From Methanomicrobia archaeon LH_S14 (GTDB lineage: Archaea > Halobacteriota > Syntropharchaeia > Alkanophagales > Methanospirareceae): a DNA stretch of 36,077 bases. The stretch covers positions 1-36,077 of the forward strand of contig JAGXOS010000003.1 in the NCBI GenBank assembly GCA_023659775.1. Direction: 5' to 3'. Every line of letters begins with the position of its first letter. Positions within the stretch are counted from its first letter, which is position 1. Below are positions 17,349 through 27,311 of this stretch, in pieces. The notes under the pieces are model-generated. The model worked only from the letters and a program-made list of their open reading frames with translations. It was not told where the DNA came from and did not search any database. A program made the translations under genes and the position numbers.

Positions 17349-19949
17349 ATGCCTGAAATAACACCAATGATGCAGCAGTACTATAAAATAAAAGAGAAAT
17401 ACCACGATGCAATCTTACTTTTTCGTGTCGGTGACTTTTATGAAACCTTTGGTGAAGACGCGAGGATAGCATCTAAGGAGTTAAACATCGCTTTAACCGC
17501 AACCGGTAGAGGCAAAGGAGCAGCTAAGAGAATCCCTATGGCTGGCGTCCCCTTCCATGCCGTGACACCCTACATAAGACAGTTGATAATGAAGGGCTAT
17601 AAAGTGGCTATATGCGAACAGATATGGGATAAAGAGAGGAAGGATGTAGAAACGAGAGAGGTCGTGAGGCTAATTACGCCTGGTACGGTTATTGAGGATT
17701 CTTTCTTAGAGGAGAGAATCAGCAATTATCTGATGTGTGTGAACTTGATGGATGGCAAGATAGGTATTGCAATCGTTGACGTTTCTACCGGCGAGTTTTT
17801 ATTAACCGAGTTAGAAGACGATATATCGCATTCCCCACTGCTGAACGAGATAGACAGGGTGAAGCCTGCGGAGATAATTCTACCGGAATCGCTTGAACTC
17901 GGATTCGAGCTGGATACCTGCACCGTTTCACGATATGACGATTACTATTTTGATTATAAAAATGCATACACCACGTTGATAAACCATTTTGGGGTTATCT
18001 CGCTCGATGGCTTTGGATGCGGTGAGCTTAAATCAGGGATAACAGCAGCAGGTGCGGTGATTTCTTATCTACGCGATACACAAAAAAAGGTGCTGTCGCA
18101 CATAAAACCGCTCAAGACTTTCTTCGTCTCCGATTACATGGTATTGGACAGTGTTACCGTTCGAAACCTGGAAATATTTAATAACATAAGAGATGGAACA
18201 CAACGCGGGACGCTTGTCAATGTGCTGGATAAAACACTTACCGGAATGGGTTCAAGACTGCTGAAGAAGAATTTACGGTTTCCTTTGCTCGACACCGACG
18301 AGATAAAAAGAAGAGAAGAAGTGGTAAAAGAATTTTACGCGGACATACTGCTAAGGGAATCGTTAAAGGACGTCTTCAGAGAGATATATGATATAGAGCG
18401 GATAATAAGCAGGGTATCGTTTGGAAATGTGAATGGAAAGGATTTGGTCTTGCTTAAGCGCTCTCTACTGCAAATAAAAGACTTGCGTGACTTATTAAAG
18501 AAATGCCGTGCAGAAAAGATAAAAAGCATTTTGAAGGTGTTAAAGTCGAAGGACTTCTCTGCCATTGTGGATTTGATAGAACATGGCATAATAGAGGAGC
18601 CACCGGCAACGGTAAAGGAAGGAGGGCTGCTAAAAGAGGGTTTCAATGCGGAATTGGACGAGTTGAGAAAAATAAAACACGAAGGAAGGAAATGGTTAGC
18701 GGAATTTGAGGAGCATGAGAAAGCCCGCACTGGAATAAAATCACTCAAGGTAGGTTACAACAAAGTTTTTGGGTATTACATCGAAGTAAGGAAATCATGG
18801 GCAGGGAAAGTACCTTCCTCTTATATTAGAAAACAGACGCTTACAGAAGCAGAACGGTATGTAACGGAGGAATTAAAGGATTATGAGGCGAAGGCGTTGA
18901 GTGCAGAGGAAAGGATAAAGGAACTGGAGTACGAGTTATTCGAGCAGATAAGGAAAGAAGTGGGAAAGCGAGCAAAGGAAATTCAAGAAGCTGCGAATTC
19001 GATTGCTGAACTGGATATGCTTCTGGCTTTCGCTGATGTTGCGTCGGAAAACAGATATTGCTGCCCGGAAATGGATGCGGGTGATGAGATTATGATTAAG
19101 GCAGGCAGGCATCCAGTAGTAGAAAAAGAGGTAAAGGAAGGATTCGTGCCGAATGATGTTCGACTTAACAAAAATAACCGGTTGATGATTATCACAGGAC
19201 CGAACATGAGCGGAAAAAGCACTTTCATGCGCCAGACAGCTTTAATCGTGCTGATGTCGCAACTTGGCTCTTTTGTGCCAGCACGCGAAGCGAAAATAGG
19301 TGTTGTGGATAGGATATTTACGAGAGTTGGCGCTTACGATGACCTTTCGATGGGACAAAGTTCTTTTATGGTGGAGATGAGCGAAACTGCAAACATCTTG
19401 AATAATGCGACAGAACGAAGCCTGGTAATTCTTGATGAAATTGGTAGAGGAACGAGCACTTTGGACGGAGTCAGTATAGCATGGTCTGTGGGAGAATATG
19501 TTAATAAGAGGCTAAAAGCGAAGGCGATGTTCGCAACGCATTTCTACGAGCTAACGGAGCTTGCTGATGCTCTTGATAGCACAAACTGTTACAATGTTTC
19601 GATAAAAGAAGCTGGTGATGAGATATTCTTTGTAAGAAAGGTAGTAGAAGGAAGAGGTTCAAAAAGCTATGGAATTCAGGTTGCGAAACTCGCAGGCTTG
19701 CCTGAAGAGGTGATAGAATCAGCAAAAAGCGTTTTGAAGAGGATGGAAAGTGAAGTAGAAAAGGAAGGACTGAAGAGGGAGGGAGGAGGAGGAGAGGAAG
19801 AAAAGAAAGTGGAAGTGAAGAAAGAATACGTGGTGCAAACGCATCCTGTGGTTGAGGAGTTGAAGTCAATAAATCTGGAGAGAATTTCACCAATAGAAGC
19901 GTTGAATAAGTTGTATGAGATGAAGAATAAGATTGAGGTCAATGATTAA
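17349..19949 (+). CDS. mutS: DNA mismatch repair protein MutS
   Basis: MPEITPMMQQYYKIKEKYHDAILLFRVGDFYETFGEDA; ITGPNMSGKSTFMRQTALIVLMSQLGSFVPA; LVILDEIGRGTSTLDGVSIAWSV; ATHFYELTELAD. The ORF-track start 17190 runs through the tRNA; ATG 17349 preceded by aggagg is preferred. Confidence 0.96.
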   Translation: MPEITPMMQQYYKIKEKYHDAILLFRVGDFYETFGEDARIASKELNIALTATGRGKGAAKRIPMAGVPFHAVTPYIRQLIMKGYKVAICEQIWDKERKDVETREVVRLITPGTVIEDSFLEERISNYLMCVNLMDGKIGIAIVDVSTGEFLLTELEDDISHSPLLNEIDRVKPAEIILPESLELGFELDTCTVSRYDDYYFDYKNAYTTLINHFGVISLDGFGCGELKSGITAAGAVISYLRDTQKKVLSHIKPLKTFFVSDYMVLDSVTVRNLEIFNNIRDGTQRGTLVNVLDKTLTGMGSRLLKKNLRFPLLDTDEIKRREEVVKEFYADILLRESLKDVFREIYDIERIISRVSFGNVNGKDLVLLKRSLLQIKDLRDLLKKCRAEKIKSILKVLKSKDFSAIVDLIEHGIIEEPPATVKEGGLLKEGFNAELDELRKIKHEGRKWLAEFEEHEKARTGIKSLKVGYNKVFGYYIEVRKSWAGKVPSSYIRKQTLTEAERYVTEELKDYEAKALSAEERIKELEYELFEQIRKEVGKRAKEIQEAANSIAELDMLLAFADVASENRYCCPEMDAGDEIMIKAGRHPVVEKEVKEGFVPNDVRLNKNNRLMIITGPNMSGKSTFMRQTALIVLMSQLGSFVPAREAKIGVVDRIFTRVGAYDDLSMGQSSFMVEMSETANILNNATERSLVILDEIGRGTSTLDGVSIAWSVGEYVNKRLKAKAMFATHFYELTELADALDSTNCYNVSIKEAGDEIFFVRKVVEGRGSKSYGIQVAKLAGLPEEVIESAKSVLKRMESEVEKEGLKREGGGGEEEKKVEVKKEYVVQTHPVVEELKSINLERISPIEALNKLYEMKNKIEVND

Positions 19950-20045
19950 TTAGTGCGCTTCTTTCTATTCTCATCACATCTCCAACATTCATCTTAACCC
20001 TCTTCAATACTTAAGAAAGACAAAGGGTGACAAACGAGAAAAAAT

Positions 20046-20070
20046 AAGTGAGCTTTTGGGAAGCTCACTT
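20046..20070 (-). terminator. Intrinsic-type hairpin plus T-tract downstream of zinc-ribbon gene 1
   Basis: aagtgagctt-ttggg-aagctcactt perfect 10-bp stem; minus strand continues ttattttttc. Confidence 0.75.
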
Positions 20071-20096
20071 CTCTTAACTTCCTATCTCTACTTTAG

Positions 20097-20357
20097 TTAG
20101 TGTACGTAACGCGAAACTACCTTCCTCGCATATTGCTCTACGAGATCCGCACCACAGCCAGGGCACTTAGCAAAAGGCTTACCTATATCAGCGTCGCATA
20201 CAGGGCATTTGTCGAACGCATTTTTTGACTGCATCGCATCTCCCCAGATCCCACCATGATGCGCGGCCATCATATGCTCCACTATTTTATCTATTGCTGT
20301 ATCCTTGTTCGCGGCGGTGAATGATTGGTTGCATACATAACAAATTCCTTCTGCCAT
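20097..20357 (-). CDS. Small zinc-ribbon protein (paralogue 1)
   Basis: CYVCNQSF...CPVCDADIGKPFAKCPGCGADLVEQYARK; paralogue at 21202-21495. Confidence 0.85.
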   Translation of the reverse strand: MAEGICYVCNQSFTAANKDTAIDKIVEHMMAAHHGGIWGDAMQSKNAFDKCPVCDADIGKPFAKCPGCGADLVEQYARKVVSRYVH

Positions 20358-20595
20358 TTTTTTTCTCCACCTCCTATAAAATTCAGGATTTTATGTCAAT
20401 TTATATTTTTCGTTTTTTTCAATCGTTCCAATAGTGAGATGCAGAAATATTCTATATTTACTTAAATTATCGGATTTTTAAAAATATTCGTAACATCAAC
20501 TGCTAAGCAAATATTTGGTAAAAAAAAAGTTTCTTTTTTGAGATGAAGAAAAGGATAGAGGAGTAGAAGATGAAACAGCAATCTAATTACTCACA

Positions 20596-21060
20596 TCACA
20601 ACTCAACCTTGAGCTCTTCCTTCATCGTTTTTAGCACGAGTTCTGCATCCATGCTTTCCACACCTTCGATTTCTTTTATCTTCTCGATAATAATTCCGCA
20701 TTCTTCATAACCAACACACTTAAAGATGACAATCAGATCACAATCGCCAGTTACTTGGTGAACGCAACAACTTTTTGCCATTTCCACCACCGCTTCCCCC
20801 ACCTCTTGAATACTATTATATCCCGGCTTAGTTTTTATCTTTGTGATTAACGTGACCATGTCGAGTTCAGAGGTATTGAGAATCGCGGTATAACCACGAA
20901 TAATGCCTTTTTCCGTCAGCCTTTTCACTCTTTCGCTTACCGTAGCAGTGCTCACCCCTATCTTCTGCGCAATCTTCGTGAAAGAATTGCGAGAATCCAA
21001 CTGGAGTTCTTTCAATATCTTCTTATCTAATTTATCCATTTTATTCCTCCTTATATTCAT
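20596..21060 (-). CDS. Lrp/AsnC family transcriptional regulator
   Basis: LDKKILKELQLDSRNSFTKIAQKIGVSTATVSERVKRLTEKGIIRGYTAILN HTH plus RAM-type C-terminus. Confidence 0.94.
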   Translation of the reverse strand: MNIRRNKMDKLDKKILKELQLDSRNSFTKIAQKIGVSTATVSERVKRLTEKGIIRGYTAILNTSELDMVTLITKIKTKPGYNSIQEVGEAVVEMAKSCCVHQVTGDCDLIVIFKCVGYEECGIIIEKIKEIEGVESMDAELVLKTMKEELKVEL

Positions 21061-21115
21061 TAATAAACTTTAACGTCTTAACTATTAATTTGAAAAATGC
21101 AAAATAAATAATTAT

Positions 21116-21137
21116 AAATTTAAATTTAAATTTAAAG
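21116..21137. repeat. Short AT repeat (aaattt/taaattt units) between Lrp promoter and duplicated terminator
   Basis: ataaatttaaatttaaatttaaagg. Confidence 0.7.
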
Positions 21138-21154
21138 GTTACAAGGGAAAAAAT

Positions 21155-21179
21155 AAGTGAGCTTTTGGGAAGCTCACTT
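21155..21179 (-). terminator. Second copy of the intrinsic-type hairpin downstream of zinc-ribbon gene 2
   Basis: Identical aagtgagcttttgggaagctcactt. Confidence 0.75.
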
Positions 21180-21201
21180 CTCTTAACTTCCTCTCTCTAT
21201 T

Positions 21202-21495
21202 TTAGTGTATGTATGCCGAAGCTGCCTTCCTCGCGTATTGCTCTATGAGATCCGCACCGCAACTGGGGCAGTTGGCATAAAGTTTACCCAAAGCAGCGCC
21301 GCATACCGGGCATTTCTCAAGCGTATTTTTCGTCTGCATCGCATCCCCCCAGAGCCAACCATGATGCCCGCCAGGAGCAGGAGCCATCATATGTTCCACT
21401 ATTTTATCTATTACTGCGTCCTTGTCCTTTGCTGTAAACATCTGATTGCACACATAACAACGCCCTTCTGTCATTTTTTTCCACTTCACCTCCAA
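21202..21495 (-). CDS. Small zinc-ribbon protein (paralogue 2; start probably internal Met at MTEGRCYVC)
   Basis: MTEGRCYVCNQMFTAKDKDAVIDKIVEHMMA...CPVCGAALGKLYANCPSCGADLIEQYARKA. Confidence 0.85.
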   Translation of the reverse strand: MEVKWKKMTEGRCYVCNQMFTAKDKDAVIDKIVEHMMAPAPGGHHGWLWGDAMQTKNTLEKCPVCGAALGKLYANCPSCGADLIEQYARKAASAYIH

Positions 21496-21716
21496 TAAAA
21501 TTATAGATTTTATGTTTATTTAAATTTTTCGTTTTTTTCAATCGTTCCAATAGTGAGATGCTCAAAAACTTCGTATTTATTTAATTTATCCGATTTTTTT
21601 AAACAATCGTAACATTAAATACTGAGCGACGAACTCAAAAAAGAAAACCTGTGCTAAAAGAAAAACACTTAAGGAGGGGTTTATTTTGACTTTTGCACTT
21701 TGCATTTTTCAATGTT

Positions 21717-22955
21717 TTATCTATATCTATTCCCTATTCTTTCCGGATTCCTCGCATATACCTCAAATCCCGGAATAATCACCCTTACAACAGGAATACC
21801 TACCTCTTCCCTCGTTAAATCCACTACTATTACCCGGTTCACAACCCGCCTCAGTTTTTCAAGTGCTATCTCTATATCGCCATCTATTGTATCCGTCGCC
21901 AGAGCGGGAAGCTCATCCAACCTCACTTTTTCTTCTTCACCTTTATCCTTGCCCTTGTCTTCAAACCAATGCCTATTTCTCTTCTTCATCGCCTCGTAGC
22001 TCATTACCCTCGCCGATGCCGCTTTCATCGCATCTCCCTTCGCACTCTCTATTTGCATAAGCCTGGACTGCGCAGCTTCTGTTATTGCTCTTATCGTCGC
22101 TATTCCCGGGTCACTGTGCGCCCCTGCACCATAAACAAGCAAGGAAGCATCCTTTGATTCGGCGTCTAAAGCCAGTGCAACCGTTGTAAATCCCGTATCT
22201 GAGGGAATATACCAGAAATAGGGGACAATACCCGCGGATTGAAATCTCCTCTTCAACTCAAATATCATTCCATCGTCTTCACCAATTTCTATTTGTTTAC
22301 CCGCATTCTTCTTCAACTCTACATAACTTAACGCATCTCGCTCTATCACTTCCGTTATCCCATGAAAGATGGCTTCCTCAAGGTTATTCCCTGAGGCTAT
22401 GCCGTTACTGTCACTTCTAAATAGCCTTCCTCCTCTATTGGATACGTAGGGATGAAAAACAGAATTCGCAGGGACAAGAACCTCTTCCTCTCTTAAAAGG
22501 TCATAACCTTCACACCACTCTAATTTCGAACCCGGGCCGATAGTAGAAAGCTCGCTCAATATAAGTGCGGCGGGGTCCACTTTTTCTTTTCCTTCTTCCT
22601 CGTTTCTATTCTCATCGTATGATTTAAACAAAAAGTTAGCCCTATCCTCATCTTTTATTTCCGCAGAGTACCGTTCTATCGCTTCCATGATGACTGACAC
22701 TCTTGCTTGCTCTCTCGTTAGACCTTTTCCTGTATAAACCGAAACAGCCCCTTCTTTAGCTCTCGGTCTACTCGCGGAATAGACAGGGATGTTGAGCTTA
22801 TCAAGTGCTGTAATGTCTTCCATTTTTGTTATTCCTACTTTTTCTTTCAGTTTTTCTACTTCTCCCAGAGTCTCCTCAGGCATTAAAGCTCGATGTGTAT
22901 CAAAGAAATACCTTTTTGGCGTTCGCTTGAGTCTTATTCTCATCTCAATCATCAC
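21717..22955 (-). CDS. ycaO: YcaO-family protein, McrA-glycine thioamidation/methanogenesis-marker-1 type
   Basis: LKRTPKRYFFDTHRALMPEETL...GITKMEDITALDKLNIPVYSASRPRAKEGAVSVYTGKGLTREQARVSVIMEAIERYSAE...RLFRSDSNGIASGNNLEEAIFHGITEVIERDA. Confidence 0.9.
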   Translation of the reverse strand: MMIEMRIRLKRTPKRYFFDTHRALMPEETLGEVEKLKEKVGITKMEDITALDKLNIPVYSASRPRAKEGAVSVYTGKGLTREQARVSVIMEAIERYSAEIKDEDRANFLFKSYDENRNEEEGKEKVDPAALILSELSTIGPGSKLEWCEGYDLLREEEVLVPANSVFHPYVSNRGGRLFRSDSNGIASGNNLEEAIFHGITEVIERDALSYVELKKNAGKQIEIGEDDGMIFELKRRFQSAGIVPYFWYIPSDTGFTTVALALDAESKDASLLVYGAGAHSDPGIATIRAITEAAQSRLMQIESAKGDAMKAASARVMSYEAMKKRNRHWFEDKGKDKGEEEKVRLDELPALATDTIDGDIEIALEKLRRVVNRVIVVDLTREEVGIPVVRVIIPGFEVYARNPERIGNRYR

Positions 22956-22997
22956 CCTTTATATAAAATGAATAGGTTAAATATAATCATTAATAAA

Positions 22998-23231
22998 ATG
23001 GCAGAAGAAGAGGAAAGTCCACAAGAGAGAAGAGAAAGGTGGATGGAGAGGGAAGCAAGAAAAGCTGATGAGAGGAGACCAAAGAAAGCGAAATGTGCAA
23101 GTTGTGGTAAAGATGTAGAAGAAGGTGAATTCATAGAGTTTGAAGGGAGAATTCTTTGTGCCGACTGCTATGCAGACGCATTGGAAAAGGACATGGACAT
23201 GGGAGCCGCAGAAGGTGCTGGCGCAGGATAA
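22998..23231 (+). CDS. Small zinc-binding (LIM/zinc-ribbon-like) protein
   Basis: KKAKCASCGKDVEEGEFIEFEGRILCADCYADALEK; ATG 22998 (or 22968) preferred over 22893, which overlaps divergent ycaO. Confidence 0.7.
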   Translation: MAEEEESPQERRERWMEREARKADERRPKKAKCASCGKDVEEGEFIEFEGRILCADCYADALEKDMDMGAAEGAGAG

Positions 23232-23249
23232 GGACGGGGAGGAAATAAA

Positions 23250-23552
23250 ATGGAGGAGATAAAATACGAATTGCGCATCCCTCGGGCTATAACTACCGGT
23301 ATAATATTCGAAGCCGCAGAGATATTTGGGCTGGAAGTGGACCAGGAGAAACCACCAGAAGATGCTTTTGATCCAAGAACCGATTTGCCAACGAAGGATT
23401 ATGTGCCGAGTATAGTGTTGCGAGGGAGTTCTAAAGAGAAATTGTTGGCGGCAAAAGAATACATACACAAGAAGCATGAGGAATGGATAACGAATTTAGA
23501 AGAGAGGCGTAAAGGGAGAATGGAGCAAATCCAGAGCAAATTTCGAAAATAA
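23250..23552 (+). CDS. Hypothetical protein
   Basis: 100-aa ORF, ggaggaaataaaATG start context, follows the zinc-ribbon gene by 18 nt. Confidence 0.7.
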   Translation: MEEIKYELRIPRAITTGIIFEAAEIFGLEVDQEKPPEDAFDPRTDLPTKDYVPSIVLRGSSKEKLLAAKEYIHKKHEEWITNLEERRKGRMEQIQSKFRK

Positions 23553-23628
23553 AACTCTCTTTATTTAAAAAGAAAGCTTTCTTTGTCAAATTTTTTTTAA
23601 TTTGCATTCCTCATTTTGGAATGCACGG

Positions 23629-24564
23629 CTATTCCTTTAGCGCACCAGTATAGATCCAGTGGTCGAGATAACCATCGCTATCTTCATTTTCTTTTATCTC
23701 CCCCTCAAATTCATCTTTTAATATCTCATTCACAATCCTCGCTTCTTCTTCACTCGAAACCGTAAATAACACCTTTCCTTTACTTTTTAGCACCTTCAGC
23801 ACTTCTCTTAGCACCTTTTCCCACTCGAATCTATTAAAAGGCGTGAGCTTACCAATCATAAATCCAAACACGACTTCAAATTCTTTACCAAAAAAGGTTG
23901 ACAGCACGGAGCAATCCAATACAATGCTCTCCTTGGGCTCTAACACCCCTTCTTCTAATCCTTTGCAAATTTCACATTTGTTTATATCCACGGTAATAGG
24001 AAAAATACCTGATTCGTGCAGCGCAATAGTTGCACCGCCGTTGCCACATCCAAGCTCAAGTGTTTTCTTATTTTCTATGTCTAAGTCAATATCATTTTCT
24101 CTAAAAAATTCGCTTAATACCTTCTTTAATGCCTCTGTCCTTTCCCTCGGATAAAAACTCTCCTCCTTTAAATTGCAATCGCAAAATAGTCTGTTTACTA
24201 ATCCGACGGAATAAAATTCGATAATCCCCTCACGAAATTTTTCACGCTTCACCTCTACTTCTCTTACCTTAGCACCTTTTATCTCACTTGCAAGCGCTTC
24301 AAATTGTTCTTTACTTCTCCTATCCGCGATAACATCCGTGAAGATAATCCAGAAGCCCAGATCTTTGTCATATATGGCAATGCCGATCAACTCTTTATCT
24401 TTGCTTTTACCTCTGCTCTCTGCAAATATCCTTATCGCTTCTACTACATCCTCTTCTTCTATCTTACCCAGATATTCAAGCGTTCTGCCTATCCCTTTTT
24501 GATTTGCGTAACTCTCTTCTACCAGCATAAAATCCCCTATTCCTAATAGCTCGTTCAGTTCCAT
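23629..24564 (-). CDS. Class I SAM-dependent methyltransferase-like protein
   Basis: KKTLELGCGNGGATIALHESGIFPITVDINKCEICKGLEEG; KVLREVLKVLKSKGKVLFTV. Confidence 0.8.
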   Translation of the reverse strand: MELNELLGIGDFMLVEESYANQKGIGRTLEYLGKIEEEDVVEAIRIFAESRGKSKDKELIGIAIYDKDLGFWIIFTDVIADRRSKEQFEALASEIKGAKVREVEVKREKFREGIIEFYSVGLVNRLFCDCNLKEESFYPRERTEALKKVLSEFFRENDIDLDIENKKTLELGCGNGGATIALHESGIFPITVDINKCEICKGLEEGVLEPKESIVLDCSVLSTFFGKEFEVVFGFMIGKLTPFNRFEWEKVLREVLKVLKSKGKVLFTVSSEEEARIVNEILKDEFEGEIKENEDSDGYLDHWIYTGALKE

Positions 24565-26165
24565 CGAAAACTTTTCACCATAAACGGTCCTTCACGCTTG
24601 TAGCCAAACCTTTCATAATACTCCCGCACACCTATCCCGCTCATCACTGCTATTCGACTGTATTCATTATCAAGTGCCATCTCTTCCGCTTTTCGCAACA
24701 AATGTGCTCCATATCCACGATGCTGCCAGCTATGCGCCTTTCTTTCGCCCAAACCCACTAATTCACCATACACATGCAGGTCACGAACCAGAGCGGCATT
24801 CATCAACTCTTCCCGGTGAGGTTCGCATGGAAACCTCAACCTCAAAAGCGCTATTAAAATGTCTTTCTCAATGTCTTCGTAAGAGAGGAAATATTCCGTA
24901 CCACCGCATGCCTCGTATCTTTTGGATAAAAATTTTATATTGGCATCGTCAGCGACTCTACCATTCAAACGAGAAAGACCTGCCTCCCTGCACCGTATAC
25001 ACCGGCATTTATAGCCCATCTCGTGCAGCCGTTCCTTCGCCAATTGTCTTAGATTGCTCTTCTTTACTCCTGCTTCTATGAACTGCGCTGGAATATCTCT
25101 TTGTATTCTTTGTATCCTCACCCACGTCGGAATTATCCTTTTCGCATCCGCGATTATCTCAATCGCTTCTTCCTCACGAATCGGCTCATATTCTCCATTT
25201 TTCCACATTTCATACAGCTTCGTCCCTTTAACCACCAGCGTGGGATATATTTTTAGATAATCAGGCTTGAAGTGTGAATCGCGGAAGATGCATTCAAACA
25301 TCTTTTTATCCTCTTCCAGAGTAGAGCCAGGCAAACCGAGCATCACATGAAACCCTACTTTTAACGCACTGTCTCTCGCTTTTCTGTTCGCCTCTATCGA
25401 ATCTTCCACTGAATGCCCTCTACTTATATTTTCCAATATCTTGTTATTGACATGCTGCACACCTAACTCGACTTTTGTGGCGCCCATCTCCAGCATCCGG
25501 TCTATCTCCTCCTCCTTCGCATAATCGGGTCTCGTCTCGAAAGTCATGCCTGTGTTTCTTATCTCCCGCCTTCTCTCCTCTCCAAACTCCTTCATCGCTT
25601 CCAAACACCTTTTCACAAACCATCTTTGATAATCCAGCGGTCTCGCAGTCAGCGTGCCACCCATCAGTATCAACTCAACCTTCTCGAAATCATGACCTAT
25701 TTCTTCCAGTTGATGTAGCCTCACTTTCACTTGCTCGTAGGGGTCGAAACCATGTTGAGCAGCGCGAATAGCAGCCGGCTCCTTACCTACGTAACTCTGT
25801 GGCGATTGGAAATCGGAGCCCGGGCCACCAGGGCACATTATGCACTTACCATGCGGGCATGGATAAGGGGAAGTCATCACAGCAACAGGAGCAACGCCAG
25901 AAGCAGTTCTCATTCTTTTTCTCTTTAATCTCTCTTTTAGTTTTGATTCATCACCGCTCGATTTCAGCACATCGGAATTCCTCGGAACGCCACACAACCC
26001 ATATTTCCCGCTTATCTCCTTTTTTAGTTCGTTTATGCTCTCTGCTTTGCTTATCCCACTTTCCGCTATGATCTCTGCTATTTCTTTACATGCTAATTCA
26101 TAGTTCCTTGCTTCTGCCTTAGCCTCGACTTCTACTTCGAGTGCAGCTCCTGCCATCTCACACAT
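24555..26165 (-). CDS. elp3: Elp3 tRNA uridine(34) modification enzyme (radical SAM plus GNAT)
   Basis: RTASGVAPVAVMTSPYPCPHGKCIMCPGGPGSDFQSPQSYVGKEPAAIRAAQHGFDPYEQV; C-terminal HSWQHRGYGAHLLRKAEEMA. Confidence 0.97.
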   Translation of the reverse strand: MCEMAGAALEVEVEAKAEARNYELACKEIAEIIAESGISKAESINELKKEISGKYGLCGVPRNSDVLKSSGDESKLKERLKRKRMRTASGVAPVAVMTSPYPCPHGKCIMCPGGPGSDFQSPQSYVGKEPAAIRAAQHGFDPYEQVKVRLHQLEEIGHDFEKVELILMGGTLTARPLDYQRWFVKRCLEAMKEFGEERRREIRNTGMTFETRPDYAKEEEIDRMLEMGATKVELGVQHVNNKILENISRGHSVEDSIEANRKARDSALKVGFHVMLGLPGSTLEEDKKMFECIFRDSHFKPDYLKIYPTLVVKGTKLYEMWKNGEYEPIREEEAIEIIADAKRIIPTWVRIQRIQRDIPAQFIEAGVKKSNLRQLAKERLHEMGYKCRCIRCREAGLSRLNGRVADDANIKFLSKRYEACGGTEYFLSYEDIEKDILIALLRLRFPCEPHREELMNAALVRDLHVYGELVGLGERKAHSWQHRGYGAHLLRKAEEMALDNEYSRIAVMSGIGVREYYERFGYKREGPFMVKSFRWN

Positions 26166-26979
26166 ATCCTCTTAATTCTTCTCTCTCCTGCTCCTTCTTT
26201 CTCTCCTTTTCTCTCCTCTCCTCTTTTTTTATTATCTCTTCCATTAGCTCCTGCTCCACCATTCTCCTCTCTTCTAAATCCGATGTGTCAACATTGATTC
26301 CCAATATTTCATCGACTTTCTCCAACAGTTCCTTTGCCGCATTAAAATCAGGATATTCGGGATTTGCCAAATTTTGGGAGGTATTTGCAAATAGACAAAC
26401 GCCTTTTAGCCCCTTTTGTCTCCCTATTGCAACTACAAGTCCAGAAAAACCGATAAAGCGATCTACGTTTGTTCTCTTAATCCCGAATTTATACATTTCT
26501 TCCAATAATTCCAAATCGGTTGCACAACTGGTTATCCCCTCTTCTATTACTTGTGCACCGAGCGAAATCACCTTCTTTACTTGAAGCTCCTTAAATAAAT
26601 CCGTGACCTTATCGGCGACCGCATATTGGTTAAGAGCATTATAGGACTGGTAACCTCTTGTTATTATAATGTCCTGATTCTGCTTTTGCCTTTCAAGTGC
26701 ATAAAATTCCACGCTTGGAAGTTGAACTACATTGCCTTTCATTATTTTTACACCTACGGCGCTGGGAGTCCCAAGGTAAGAAGGCCCATAATAAATGGCC
26801 GGGAAACCGTATGAATATAATTCCGCAAATAATCGGGGGTGTGTTTTTTCCACAAGCTCGTCTACTACAATTTTCCCGACAGACCGCAGCCCCAATGAGC
26901 CTACTATTGCTATTGGCTCCTTCAGTTTTTTCTTACTCTTATCACAGTAATCTATCCATACTTTTTTTGTTATGCCCAT
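26158..26979 (-). CDS. PAC2 family (proteasome assembly chaperone-like) protein
   Basis: PIAIVGSLGLRSVGKIVVDELVEKTHPRLFAELYSYGFPAIYYGPSYLGTPSAVGVKI; internal Met at 26979 preferred to 27072. Confidence 0.85.
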   Translation of the reverse strand: MGITKKVWIDYCDKSKKKLKEPIAIVGSLGLRSVGKIVVDELVEKTHPRLFAELYSYGFPAIYYGPSYLGTPSAVGVKIMKGNVVQLPSVEFYALERQKQNQDIIITRGYQSYNALNQYAVADKVTDLFKELQVKKVISLGAQVIEEGITSCATDLELLEEMYKFGIKRTNVDRFIGFSGLVVAIGRQKGLKGVCLFANTSQNLANPEYPDFNAAKELLEKVDEILGINVDTSDLEERRMVEQELMEEIIKKEERREKERKKEQEREELRGYV

Positions 26980-27044
26980 ATTTTTAAATAGAACTTTTCT
27001 AAAGAAAAGTCTATGCACACTTTTTCTTTCTAAGAAAAGGTTTA

Positions 27045-27311
27045 ATGAAAATAATAGCTCATAGAGGAGCAAGGGCGGAGGAGCCTGAGAACACGCTCAG
27101 AGCAATCAAGAGGGCTTTTGAGTGTGATGCTGACGCCGTGGAGATTGACGTCAGGCTCAGTAAAGACCATAAAATAGTGGAAGCGGGGATGGGAAATAGC
27201 ATTATAATTTCCTCGTTGCCTGTTTTCCCTGTAAAAATAGCGATTGATGCGAGTGCAAACGTTATATTCCCGAAATACCCGAGATTAAACCACGAGATTT
27301 CACAAGATTAA
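27045..27311 (+). pseudogene. Glycerophosphodiester phosphodiesterase N-terminal fragment fused to unrelated/repeat sequence
   Basis: MKIIAHRGARAEEPENTLRAIKRAFECDADAVEIDVRLSKDHKIV is the GDPD N-terminus; the rest (EAGMGNSIII...LNHEISQD) is not GDPD-like, its last codons in the repeat element. Confidence 0.8.
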
